A DNA stretch of 64,000 bases from Mastigias papua (GCA_964019165.1 OZ025270.1:7902186-7966185); one strand, 5' to 3'; shown: positions 30,686-42,058, counted from the first letter of the stretch. Notes: generated by a model from the letters alone, not told the origin. Made by a program: numbers and translations.

Positions 30686-33600
30686 ACACATTTACAACAA
30701 TTACAAAAGTCAACAACTTCAAACTCAACTCACTTCCAAATATATCTGAAATAAAAATAAAAAGAGTACGATTAGAGTATTGTAGCAATCGTGTCTATAG
30801 TATACTTACAAAATGACCATAACATTAGTGAATGCATTGAAACAGTCTCAACTTGAAGTATACAAATACTCTACTACATCCAACTAAATTACATTCATCA
30901 ATATTAGAAAATGTGAGAAATTTTCTGAATAAGACATTAATATATATCATCACGATCAGTTCATGCGCAATATTAACTACAATATAATAGATATTCCTCT
31001 TGACAACAAACCACATAATCTACTCATCAATCCATATACACAATTACAACCTTCAACTGTGATAATGAGGATAAAGCAAAATATTAATCAACATCTACAT
31101 TCAACATAACTCATGCAACATCATTCACACAATACACGGATAACAGATTGATCAACAACGTCACTGTTCACGTGCATCAACGTAACCACACTGCACAAGG
31201 TCACAACAAAGAACTCATGATGATATAATCACGTTACAAAGATGAGTAAAAATCTAATTGGATAATGGACATTGCTAGGTGAGTCAAGTACAACTAATAC
31301 AAAGAAAGACCATGCACTGCTAAATGACAACAACTGGCATACAATAGAGATTCCATGAACAAACATTGCTCATTCATGTCCACAAATCACACTGGAACAC
31401 ATCAACAATGCCAATTGGCTTTTCCATTATAGTACAAAATGCAATTGCACCGTGCTACTACTAACTAGACGTACATGAAGAAAGATGATGGGTTTAATGG
31501 GCTTAATACTTTGTAGATAATAATATTAGTAGGAAAGTCTCCAATGTACACCTATCTACCACAGCATACGAAACAGTACATAATTTGCACCAACACAATA
31601 CAGTGACTGACGTTGTGAGAAGGAGTAGCGAAAGAGCTAACCTATTAGAAACAAATAGCCAACAACTAGAAGTTGAAGAAATCATTAAACACAGTGAAAG
31701 ATTGTATAAGTATAGTGCTCAGGAAGACCAGGTTTAGTATCTCAAGGCAACTGCCATAAAGAGATTATTACTTCCCTACACAATCACTTACATTCTTCAA
31801 ACACATTTACAACAACTACAATAGTCAAAAACTCCAAAATCAACTCACGTTCAAATAATCCTGAAATAAAAATAAACAGAGTACGATTAGAGTATTGTAG
31901 CAATCGTGTCTATAGTATATTTACAAAATGACCATAACATTAGTGGATGCATTGACACAGTCTCAACTTGAAGTATACAAATACTCTACTACATCCAACT
32001 AAATTACATTCATCAATATTCACAATCTGAGAAATTATCTGAATACGACGTTAATGTATATCCTCACGATCAGTTCATACGCAATATTACCTACAATATA
32101 ATAGATATTCCTCTTGACAACAAACCAAATGATCAACTCATCAATCCATATACTCAATTACAACCTACAACTGTGAAAATGAGCATAAAGCAAAATATTA
32201 ATCAACATCTACATTCAACATAACTCATGCAACATCATTCACACAATACACAGATAACAGATTGATCAACAACGTCACTGTTCACGTGCATCAACGTAAC
32301 CACACTGCACAAGGTCACAACAAAGAACTCATGATGATATAATCACGTTACAAAGATGAGTAAAACTCTCATTGGATAATGGACATTGAGGGGGGAGTCA
32401 AGTACAACTAATAGAAAGAAAGACCATGCACTGCTAAATGACAACAACTGTCATACAATAGAGATTCCATGAACAAACATTGCTCATTCATGTCCACAAA
32501 TCACACTGGAACACATCAACAATGCCAATTGGCTTTTCCATTATAGTACAAAATGCAATTGCACCGTGCTACTACTAACTAGACGTACATGAAGAAAGAT
32601 GATGGGTTTAATGGGCTTAATACTTTGTAGATAATAATATTAGTAGGAAAGTCTCCAATGTACACCTATCTACCACAGCATACGAAACAGTACATAAGTT
32701 GCACCAACACAATACAGTGACTGACGTTGTGAGAAGGAGTAGCGAAAGAGCTAACCTATTAGACACAAATAGCCAACAACTAGAATTTCGAGGAACCATT
32801 AAAACACAGTGAACGATTGTATAAGTGTAGTGCTCCGGAAGACCAGGGTTAGTATCTCCAGGCAACTGCCATAAAGAGATTATTACTTCCCTACACAATC
32901 ACTTACATTCTTCAAACACATTTACAACAATTACAATAGTCAAAAACTCCAAAATCAACTCACCACTCTGCTCTGAAATAAAAATAAAAAGAGTACGATT
33001 AGAGTATTGTAGCAATCGTGTCTATAGTATACTTACAAAATGACCATAACATTAGTGGATGCATTGAAACAGTCTCAACTTGAAGTATACAAATACTCTA
33101 CTACATCCAACTAAATTACATTCATCAATATTACAAAATCTGAGAAATTATCTGAATACGACGTTAATGTATATCTTCACGATCAATTCATACGCAATAT
33201 TAACTACAATATAATAGATATTCCTCTTGACAACAAACCAAATGATCTACTCATCAATCCATATACACAATTACAACCTTCAACTGTGATAATGAGCATA
33301 AAGCAAAACATTAATCAACATCTACATTCAACATAACTCATGCATCATCAATCACACAATACACGGATAACATATTTATCAACAACGTCACTGTTCACGT
33401 GCATCAACGTAACCACACTGCACAAGGTCACAACAAAGAACTCATGATGATATAATCACGTTACAAAGATGAGTAAAAATCTAATTGGATAATGGACATT
33501 GAGGGGTGAGTCAAGCACAACTAATACAAAGAAAGACCATGCACTGCTAAATGACAACAACTGTCATACAATAGAGATTCCATGAACAAACATTGCTCAT

Positions 33601-34977
33601 TCATGTCCACAAATCACACTGAAACACATCAACAATGCCAATTGGCTTTTCCATTATAGTACAAAATGCAATTGCACCGTGATACTACTAACTAACCGTA
33701 CATGAAGAAAGATGATGGGTTTAATGGGCTTAATACTTTGTAGATAATAATATTAGTAGGAAAGTCTCCAATGTACACCTATCTACCACAGCATACGATA
33801 CAGTACATAAGTTGCACCAACACAATACAGTGACTGAAGTTGCGAGAAGGAGTAGCGAAAGAGCTAACCTATTAGAAACAGATAGCCAACAAGTAGAAGT
33901 TGGAGGAACCATTAAACACAGTGAAAGATTGTATAAGTATAGTGCTCAGGAAGACCAGGTTTAGTATCTACAGGCAACTGCCATAAAGAGATTATTACTT
34001 CCCTACACAATCACTTACATTCTTCAAACATATTTACACCAATTACAATAGTCAAAAACTGCAAAATCAACTCACTTCGAAAAAACTCTGAAATAAAAAT
34101 AAAAAGGGTAAGATTAGAGTATTGTAGCAAACGTGTCTATAGTATACTTACAAAATGACCATAACATTAGTGGATGCATTGAAACAGTCTCAACTTGAAG
34201 TATACAAATACTCTACTACATCCAACTAAATTACATTCATCAATATTACAAAATCTGAGAAATTATCTGAATACGACGTTAATGTATATCCTCACGATCA
34301 GTTCATACGCAATATTAACTACAATATAATAGATATTCCTCTTGACAACAAACCACATGATCTACTCATCAATCCATATACTCAATTACAACCATTAACT
34401 GTGATAATGAGCATAAAGCAATATATTAATCAACATCTACATTCAACATAACTCATGCAACATCATTCACACAATACACGGATAACAGATTGATCAACAA
34501 CGTCACTGTTCACGTGCATCAACGTAACCACACTGCACAAGGTCACAACAAAGAACTCATGATGATACAATCACGTTACAAAGATGAGTAAAAATCTAAT
34601 TGGATAATGGACATTGAGGGGTAAGTCAAGTACACCTAATACAAAGAAAGACCATGCACTGCTAAATGACAACAACTGTCATACAATAGAGATTCCATGA
34701 ACAAACATTGCTCATTCATGTCCACAAATCACACTGGAACACATCAACAATGCCAATTGGCTTTTCCATTATAGTACAAAAAGCAATTGCAACGTGCTAC
34801 TACTAACTAGACGTACATGAAGAAAGATAATGGCTTTAATGGGCTTAATACTTTGTAGATAATAATATTAGTAGGAAAGTCTCCAATGTACACCTATCTA
34901 CCACAGCATACGAAACAGTACATAAGTTGCACCAACACAATATAGTGACTGAAGTTTTGAGAAGGAGTTGCGAAAGG

Positions 34978-35376
34978 GTCACTTTCTGTAATGTAGTCTG
35001 GACAAATAAGACAACCTGAGAAATAAGAAACGCCAAGCTGAAAAGGGAGCCAAATCCACTTATAAAAAAGCTTGTATCGTTGGAACTATTTCTGTTCATT
35101 ATAAAAGCTTCATTTTTCTACCTACCGGAATCTGGTAATCAGATTGTGATATCCTTGTGTGATTGCAAATAGTCTGGAGTAAAGTATCAGTGAGCTCAAT
35201 TATAAACCTGAACCTGAACCTGAACCTGCTCACACATTTTTAATTGTCGTAAAGCTTTATGTTGTTTTGTTTAAGATTCGGCTTTCGTGGAAAGAGGAAA
35301 CTAAAAAATGTTACTCATCCAGCAAATCGCGACAGTTAATTCCTGCGACAATTAAATTTTAAAATTTTTAAATTTT
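34978..35376. other. Unique junction between satellite and 3.8-kb repeat
   Basis: The satellite breaks after GAGAAGGAGTTGCGAAAG. The next 400 bp matches neither the satellite nor the 3.8-kb unit. It contains four perfect AACCTG hexamers (35205-35228) followed by AT-rich sequence. I see no coding region. The 3.8-kb unit begins near TTGCAGTGTCATGA. Confidence 0.6.
35205..35228. repeat. Short (AACCTG)4 microsatellite
   Basis: Four consecutive AACCTG hexamers. The motif resembles but does not equal the common animal telomere repeat AACCCT, and four copies are too few to argue for telomeric origin. Confidence 0.85.
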
Positions 35377-35529
35377 GCAGTGTCATGAAAGTCTGAAATA
35401 GTCTTCTACGCTTACTATTAATGTTTTCTTAACTGGTACAATATGGAAATGCGGTAAAATATAAATATTCAGCTTTGTAACGGCTCAGCTTTTATCCCCC
35501 ATCTCATGAGAGGACAGATTTCGCTTCCA

Positions 35530-35606
35530 GTTGATGTAGCTCAGGTTGTTATTTAAAAGGCAATTCTTTGAGCGCAAAAGTTGCAGGCTCGAAACTTCCT
35601 ACATAA
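35530..35606 (+). other. tRNA-like / SINE-like segment (copies at 39330 and 43125)
   Basis: TAGCTCAGGTTG fits an RNA polymerase III A box, and AGGCTCGAAAC, about 50 nt downstream, fits a B box in 8 of 11 positions. Total length (about 77 nt) is right for a tRNA. The T stem pairs in 4 of 5 positions, but the acceptor arms hardly pair and I cannot assign an anticodon. This is more likely a tRNA pseudogene or the head of a tRNA-derived SINE than a working tRNA. Confidence 0.35.
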
Positions 35607-36043
35607 TTTTAATGATATATAAAAAATAAGGTTTACTTATTATCAGTTACAGTTACCTCACTTGTACTAGTAATGTACTGCAAGGTATACACTTTTAGAT
35701 ACCCCAATGACACAAAAACGTATAACTTGTTTATTTATTTTCTCTGCTGTTTATCTAAGAATTCTACCCATATGTCCGATATATGCTAATAATATGAAGA
35801 GGAGGTGATCGCAGTGCATTTCAATTATTTTGGACAGCATTTGTACTATAGTTGAAATTTCTAGACATTTTGCTGAATTTTCGTCAATAAACTGCATATA
35901 AAGATATCAAATTAGCACGAAAGCTAATGATCCGGTTGAGATATGGCTCTGATTCCGATAAAAATAAAATCAGCACCCTCGAAAACCTATTAGTATGATC
36001 CATCGTTGCAACTCTACCTGTCCTCCTTAAATATGAGATTCAG

Positions 36044-36322
36044 ACAATGCCTGCCAAAAGTAGTTGGAACACCCACACAATTGTATCGATTTCCCACTCC
36101 TGCCGCTTCTCCTTGACACCACTTAAAATGTAGACCCCCTCCCCCCCTGAAACAATGTTGATTGGATAGCGGAGACCAGTAGCTTTAAAAACACGCATCA
36201 CTTTTGGCCTTCGAGTTGCCCATATTTGCTTCATACAACATTGTTTAACGGGGGAGGGGATGCTATAGCTCATCTATAGCGTAAATCATAGCAAGTGTTC
36301 CAAGACTTTTGGCAGGCATTGT
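36044..36322. mobile_element. Foldback/MITE-like element with nested inverted repeats, copy 1
   Basis: Ends are ACAATGCCTGCCAAAAG and its reverse complement CTTTTGGCAGGCATTGT, with TTGGAACAC / GTGTTCC continuing the pairing inward. A second internal inverted repeat pairs CCCCCTCCCCCC...AACAATGTTG with CAACATTGTTTAACGGGGGAGGGG (written in parts). The pairing also continues outside: TCAGACAATG / CATTGTCTGA, and 63 nt further out AAATAAAATCAGCACCCTC (35962-35980) opposes GAGGGCGCTGATTTCATTT (36386-36404). The TGCCAAAAGT...GGAACAC ends resemble Tc1/mariner-type termini, but I see no clear TA duplication. There is no transposase inside, and reverse frames across it look like chance. Confidence 0.7.
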
Positions 36323-36988
36323 CTGAATTTTATATTCGAACCTATACGATACAGCCGTACAACCTTTCCCAAACATGGGGTAATTGAGGGCGCTGATTTC
36401 ATTTCCGCTGACGAAATCTCAATTAGGTAACACCTTACCGAGATACTGGCAGGGGGCTTGACAAATCCCCTAAATTCAATGATGATTATGATGTCATGTT
36501 TCTTTGCTAATGAATTGTAAATGAAGGAAGTAAATTCACAAATGAAACAAATAGTTAACCTCTCTACCTGCATATGAAAAGAAGATATCGACTTGATTAC
36601 ACCTTTTCTTTGTGTATTTCGATAATAGAGTTGCGGAGTCGTTTACCTATAATTGATCTTACAGTAGCAACAATGCACCATTGTCTGAGCAATAGGTAAG
36701 CTTTAGGCCTTCAATCAAGTATTGACTGGCGTATTGCATCTGTTTTCTATTTTATTTGATTTTTAACTCAAGCTGATCAGCTAGATCTGCCATGGGGATT
36801 TAAAGTATAGCCATGTATAGATAAATATACATATAAAAATATAAGTATAAATAAATATACAGAAATATAGGCAAATACCTTTATATATAAATATACATTT
36901 ATACAAATATATATAAATATATATGAATAAATATATATATTTTATATATATGTTGATACCTATATTAATATCTATATGTTCATATACA

Positions 36989-36990
<2 letters not shown>

Positions 36991-37083
<93 letters not shown>
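36991..37083. repeat. (TA)n microsatellite, copy 1
   Basis: Perfect AT/TA alternation of 93 bp inside a wider AT-rich tract from about 36824. The alternating Tyr-Ile frame it creates is an artefact. The matching run in copy 2 is 87 bp. Confidence 0.97.
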
Positions 37084-37085
<2 letters not shown>

Positions 37086-37143
37086 GAAGGGGGTGCGTTC
37101 CTCTGCTTTTCCTTGTGTGAATGTGCCTATTCTAGAAGGAGCC

Positions 37144-37391
37144 TGTAGCAATTACATTTTTAGTTACTTTATCTTCCACTCCATTCATTCATTCATTGCG
37201 TGTTTTTTCTACAACTCATTGCCATCACTTCCTCTCCGCTAACACTAAACTAACATCACACTAACATTCTATTGCGTCATAACACCGTGCCCTTTTGTTA
37301 GGCCTATTTTTATACTAACTTTCCCTCAACACATTGTCTAGCCTTTCCTTTACCAAATCGATATTTGTTATTCCATCTTTATACGTAATTC
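37144..37391 (+). repeat. Gypsy LTR-like repeat, left, copy 1
   Basis: 248-bp direct repeat beginning TGTAGCAATT and ending near CGTAATTC, where it passes directly into the pol tail. Confidence 0.7.
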
Positions 37392-37579
37392 AGGGCAAGC
37401 AAATTTCTGTCACCCTTGATCGCTTGAAACCTGCATATCTTGATTCTGCTCCAGTCACTACCACTCCTGACACCCTTACAGATTCACCAACTTCGGACGC
37501 TCCTCAATCCAAGATTTTGCCACGTACCACTCGCTCAGGAAGAAGAGTACATTTTCCGGACAGATATGGGACTGCTTGA
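37392..37579 (+). pseudogene. Ty3/gypsy pol C-terminal fragment, copy 1
   Basis: About 60 codons ending at TGA 37577-37579. The peptide contains VTLDRLKPAYL and, near the end, TTRSGRRVHFPDRYGTA. Both are typical of the extreme C-terminus of Ty3/gypsy integrase in animal elements (the DRLKPA block and the RSGRxVxFPDR tail). The open frame extends upstream into the LTR by chance. Everything before the DRLKPA block is absent, so it cannot be functional. Confidence 0.75.
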
Positions 37580-37696
37580 CTTTTACCATAGAGACCTTGA
37601 ACATTATATTTTCTTTCCTTCATTTCCTCGTTGTATCTTGTATTTTTATATTTTTCGAATGTCACACTCCGCGTGAATTCTAGGGGGGGGGAGCCT

Positions 37697-37944
37697 TGTA
37701 GCAATTACATTTTTAGTTACTTTATCTTCCACTCCATTCATTCATTCATTGCGTGTTTTTTCTACAACTCATTGCCATCACTTCCTCTCCGCTAACACTA
37801 AACTAACATCACACTAACATTCTATTGCGTCATAACACCGTGCCCTTTTGTTAGGCCTATTTTTATACTAACTTTCCCTCAACACATTGTCTAGCCTTTC
37901 CTTTACCACATCGATATTTGTTATTCCATCTTTATACGTAATTC
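37697..37944 (+). repeat. Gypsy LTR-like repeat, right, copy 1
   Basis: Second copy of the 248-bp repeat, preceded by a G-run polypurine-like tract at 37682-37692. Confidence 0.7.
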
Positions 37945-38263
37945 CGGGGAGCAAATGTATATACCAATTCAAATTGTAAAAGAACCAGTTGAAATACATA
38001 CTAGCGAGGATAACACACAAAAGAACATCTATGAAATTTCCTTGTTTCAATCCTACAAGCGATGGTAAAGCCAAGACTACATCGGGTGAGATCGAGCCTT
38101 TTAATTATACATAAAAATATTTTATCAGATGTTTAGCCATTCTACAAAGTGATAATCAAGAATCACTAAAAGCCCGATCCATGAATGTTACAGGTATAGA
38201 AACCCTCTTCTTAGTATCCAGGCTGCTGACTTGCATAATGACTGACGTCATGGCCGACAATCT

Positions 38264-38677
38264 CAACGGTCTACACAACGGTCTACAAACTATGGAAAAT
38301 GAAAATAAATCTTATGGTAAAGATTTCGACATTGAGAACTATGCACAAGATAGCTTTTCTAACGAGTATTTCACCTGCAATAGATTGCGTACAGTTATTG
38401 TACCATTGCCGAGGAAAAGATGAAAACGTCAACGGTCTACACTTTTTGTGAAATAGTTTAATACTAGGTCAAATTTATTTTCAAAAAAGTGTAGACCGTT
38501 GAGATATTTGCTAATTTTGCTGAAAATGCTCATTATTCGGCAGAGAATACACAACATGCACATACTAGCACATAAAGCACAACGTTTGGGAACCATTTTT
38601 GGGGTAATACTTCTCACTGGAAGGGACAGTGGGAGTTATAGAAAGTGTAGACCGTTGTAGACCGTTGTAGACCGTTG
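38264..38677. repeat. Inverted cluster of the 11-mer CAACGGTCTAC, copy 1
   Basis: CAACGGTCTAC occurs at 38264, 38276 and 38430. Its reverse complement GTAGACCGTTG occurs at 38491, 38647, 38657 and 38667, the last three overlapping in a 10-bp period. All forward copies lie left and all reverse copies right, giving a foldback. The inner pair extends to CAACGGTCTACACTTTTTG / CAAAAAAGTGTAGACC, a hairpin of about 19 bp with a loop of about 33 nt. The same cluster lies at 42059-42472 in the second unit. It could be a small foldback transposon or an array of protein-binding sites; I do not recognise it. Confidence 0.8.
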
Positions 38678-39843
38678 CTCGTAGCCATTGTGTACAAAGA
38701 TGAAGTCATGCGAAGCGTGCAAACTGCGAAGGACAATTACGTGTCTGTGGAGTTGATGACATAGTTATTGTAGTAGTAATGTTGCGCAACAATATTCACA
38801 GGATATAGCTGCTTTCTGGCTTTGAATATCAACATCGTGCTTGAAATCGGAAAGTTTTCCAGGAACAGTGATGATTTCTAATGATTTCTATTTCCCGATC
38901 GTTTATTACGGAGCGATATTCGGCCGTTTGGTGGGGTAAGATGGAAGTATCTTTGTGTCCTCTCTAATAGCACGGCATATAAAAGTGGCAACTGTCAGTT
39001 TTATGCTGCTTCATACACTGGACTGATTGAATATAACTCCTGATGCTGTAACAGACTGAAAGGATTGGAATATTGCAGTGGAGAACTTGTTTCTGCCTAC
39101 TACCTCAGTGCCAGCGTTACTGTAGGCAATTAAATCAGCTTTGTTCACACTATTCCTGCATAGCTATAAGGACATTGCAGTGTCATGAGAGTCTGAAATA
39201 GTCTTCTACGCTTACTATTAATGTTTTCTTAACTGGTACAATATGGAAATGCGGTAAAATATAAATATTCAGCTTTGTAACGGCTCAGCTTTTATCCCCC
39301 ATCTCATGAGAGGACAGATTTCGCTTCCAGTTGATGTAGCTCAGGTTGTTATTTAAAAGGCAATTCTTTGAGCGCAAAAGTTGCAGGCTCGAAACTTCCT
39401 ACATAATTTTAATGATATATAAAAAATAAGGTTTACTTATTATCAGTTACAGTTACCTCACTTGTACTAGTAATGTACTGCAAGGTATACACTTTTAGAT
39501 ACCCCAATGACACAAAAACGTATAACTTGTTTATTTATTTTCTCTGCTGTTTATCTAAGAATTCTACCCATATGTCCGATATATGCTAATAATATGAAGA
39601 GGAGGTGATCGCAGTGCATTTCAATTATTTTGGACAGCATTTGTACTATAGTTGAAATTTCTAGACATTTTGCTGAATTTTCGTCAATAAACTGCATATA
39701 AAGATATCAAATTAGCACGAAAGCTAATGATCCGGTTGAGATATGGCTCTGATTCCGATAAAAATAAAATCAGCACCCTCGAAAACCTATTAGTATGATC
39801 CATCGTTGCAACTCTACCTGTCCTCCTTAAATATGAGATTCAG

Positions 39844-40122
39844 ACAATGCCTGCCAAAAGTAGTTGGAACACCCACACAATTGTATCGATTTCCCACTCC
39901 TGCCGCTTCTCCTTGACACCACTTAAAATGTAGACCCCCTCCCCCCCTGAAACAATGTTGATTGGATAGCGGAGACCAGTAGCTTTAAAAACACGCATCA
40001 CTTTTGGCCTTCGAGTTGCCCATATTTGCTTCATACAACATTGTTTAACGGGGGAGGGGATGCTATAGCTCATCTATAGCGTAAATCATAGCAAGTGTTC
40101 CAAGACTTTTGGCAGGCATTGT
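39844..40122. mobile_element. Foldback/MITE-like element, copy 2
   Basis: Same element as at 36044, carried along in the second 3.8-kb unit; the sequence appears identical. The outer arms with the conserved GAGGG-GCTGATTT motif lie at 39762-39780 and 40186-40204. Confidence 0.7.
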
Positions 40123-40788
40123 CTGAATTTTATATTCGAACCTATACGATACAGCCGTACAACCTTTCCCAAACATGGGGTAATTGAGGGCGCTGATTTC
40201 ATTTCCGCTGACGAAATCTCAATTAGGTAACACCTTACCGAGATACTGGCAGGGGGCTTGACAAATCCCCTAAATTCAATGATGATTATGATGTCATGTT
40301 TCTTTGCTAATGAATTGTAAATGAAGGAAGTAAATTCACAAATGAAACAAATAGTTAACCTCTCTACCTGCATATGAAAAGAAGATATCGACTTGATTAC
40401 ACCTTTTCTTTGTGTATTTCGATAATAGAGTTGCGGAGTCGTTTACCTATAATTGATCTTACAGTAGCAACAATGCACCATTGTCTGAGCAATAGGTAAG
40501 CTTTAGGCCTTCAATCAAGTATTGACTGGCGTATTGCATCTGTTTTCTATTTTATTTGATTTTTAACTCAAGCTGATCAGCTAGATCTGCCATGGGGATT
40601 TAAAGTATAGCCATGTATAGATAAATATACATATAAAAATATAAGTATAAATAAATATACAGAAATATAGGCAAATACCTTTATATATAAATATACATTT
40701 ATACAAATATATATAAATATATATGAATAAATATATATATTTTATATATATGTTGATACCTATATTAATATCTATATGTTCATATACA

Positions 40789-40790
<2 letters not shown>

Positions 40791-40877
<87 letters not shown>
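40791..40877. repeat. (TA)n microsatellite, copy 2
   Basis: 87-bp TA run at the position matching 36991-37083; shorter by three TA units. Confidence 0.97.
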
Positions 40878-40879
<2 letters not shown>

Positions 40880-40937
40880 GAAGGGGGTGCGTTCCTCTGC
40901 TTTTCCTTGTGTGAATGTGCCTATTCTAGAAGGAGCC

Positions 40938-41739
40938 TGTAGCAATTACATTTTTAGTTACTTTATCTTCCACTCCATTCATTCATTCATTGCGTGTTTT
41001 TTCTACAACTCATTGCCATCACTTCCTCTCCGCTAACACTAAACTAACATCACACTAACATTCTATTGCGTCATAACACCGTGCCCTTTTGTTAGGCCTA
41101 TTTTTATACTAACTTTCCCTCAACACATTGTCTAGCCTTTCCTTTACCAAATCGATATTTGTTATTCCATCTTTATACGTAATTCAGGGCAAGCAAATTT
41201 CTGTCACCCTTGATCGCTTGAAACCTGCATATCTTGATTCTGCTCCAGTCACTACCACTCCTGACACCCTTACAGATTCACCAACTTCGGACGCTCCTCA
41301 ATCCAAGATTTTGCCACGTACCACTCGCTCAGGAAGAAGAGTACATTTTCCGGACAGATATGGGACTGCTTGACTTTTACCATAGAGACCTTGAACATTA
41401 TATTTTCTTTCCTTCATTTCCTCGTTGTATCTTGTATTTTTATATTTTTCGAATGTCACACTCCGCGTGAATTCTAGGGGGGGGGGAGCCTTGTAGCAAT
41501 TACATTTTTAGTTACTTTATCTTCCACTCCATTCATTCATTCATTGCGTGTTTTTTCTACAACTCATTGCCATCACTTCCTCTCCGCTAACACTAAACTA
41601 ACATCACACTAACATTCTATTGCGTCATAACACCGTGCCCTTTTGTTAGGCCTATTTTTATACTAACTTTCCCTCAACACATTGTCTAGCCTTTCCTTTA
41701 CCACATCGATATTTGTTATTCCATCTTTATACGTAATTC
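40938..41739 (+). mobile_element. Internally deleted Ty3/gypsy element, copy 2
   Basis: Same structure as at 37144-37944: repeats at 40938-41185 and 41492-41739 with the pol tail between them. The polypurine G-run is one base longer. It is a passenger of the 3.8-kb duplication, not a separate insertion. Confidence 0.72.
41186..41373 (+). pseudogene. Ty3/gypsy pol C-terminal fragment, copy 2
   Basis: Same peptide end (DRLKPAYL ... RSGRRVHFPDRYGTA) as in the first unit, with the same stop. Confidence 0.75.
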
Positions 41740-42058
41740 CGGGGAGCAAATGTATATACCAATTCAAATTGTAAAAGAACCAGTTGAAATACATACTAGC
41801 GAGGATAACACACAAAAGAACATCTATGAAATTTCCTTGTTTCAATCCTACAAGCGATGGTAAAGCCAAGACTACATCGGGTGAGATCGAGCCTTTTAAT
41901 TATACATAAAAATATTTTATCAGATGTTTAGCCATTCTACAAAGTGATAATCAAGAATCACTAAAAGCCCGATCCATGAATGTTACAGGTATAGAAACCC
42001 TCTTCTTAGTATCCAGGCTGCTGACTTGCATAATGACTGACGTCATGGCCGACAATCT

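Larger units (their letters stand above)
1..34977. repeat. Satellite array of ~1.1-kb monomers (32 units)
   Basis: Head-to-tail array of a monomer of about 1113-1116 bp. A fixed marker (GGGCTTAATACTTTGTAG) recurs near 251, 1364, 2477, 3638, 4751, 5864, 6977, 8093, 9208, 10324, 11437, 12553, 13669, 14784, 15900, 17001, 18117, 19232, 20344, 21460, 22576, 23692, 24808, 25923, 27039, 28154, 29270, 30386, 31503, 32617, 33730 and 34845. Steps are 1112-1117 bp except 1161 (local duplication near 3322-3388) and 1101 (12-bp deletion near 16411). Copies look more than 90% identical and some are almost identical. The array is open at the left window edge, so its full size is unknown. On the right it breaks mid-monomer at about 34977. 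I recognise no known satellite family. Whether it is centromeric, subtelomeric or interstitial cannot be told from sequence alone. Confidence 0.97.
37144..37944 (+). mobile_element. Internally deleted Ty3/gypsy element, copy 1
   Basis: Two 248-bp direct repeats starting TGTAGCAATTACATTTTTAG (37144-37391 and 37697-37944) flank about 305 bp that holds the last codons of a Ty3/gypsy pol and a purine run (TAGGGGGGGGGAG) just before the second repeat, as expected for a polypurine tract next to a 3' LTR. I found one difference between the repeats (TACCAAATCG versus TACCACATCG). Gag and almost all of pol are missing. The sequence before the left repeat (ATTCTAGAAGGAGCC) also resembles the polypurine region, so the left repeat may itself be a 3' LTR and the structure a product of LTR recombination. 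The exact LTR end is uncertain. Confidence 0.72.
35377..39176. repeat. 3.8-kb tandem unit, copy 1
   Basis: Starts at GCAGTGTCATGA and recurs after 3800 bp. Contents in order: tRNA-like segment, foldback element, AT-rich tract with a long TA run, deleted Ty3/gypsy element, and the inverted CAACGGTCTAC cluster. It differs from copy 2 at very few sites: TGAAAGTC versus TGAGAGTC near the start, TA-run length, one G in the poly-G run and GGTAAAG versus GGTAGAG near 38320. No complete gene is seen. The near-identity points to a very recent duplication, or to an assembly duplication, which read depth would settle. Confidence 0.95.

Noticed and set aside
1..34977. CRISPR-like or rDNA/5S-type array
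   Set aside because: The period is about 1.1 kb with no short direct repeats and unique spacers, and I see no rRNA, 5S, snRNA or histone-gene sequence in the monomer.
35205..35228. AACCTG repeats as an interstitial telomere tract
   Set aside because: Only four copies, and the motif is not the AACCCT/TTAGGG repeat.
36040..36573. Two adjacent minus-strand frames (77 and 95 codons), repeated at 39840-40373
   Set aside because: They lie across the foldback element and its arms, have no recognisable domain, and are preserved between copies only because the duplication is recent.
36976..37242. 88-codon frame beginning with a long alternating Tyr-Ile run
   Set aside because: It is the translation of the TA microsatellite plus flanking gypsy LTR; its length changes with the repeat number between copies.
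38181..38617. Frames of 80 (plus) and 62 (minus) codons over the CAACGGTCTAC cluster
   Set aside because: They overlap inverted repeats on both strands, contain no known motif and are explained as chance.
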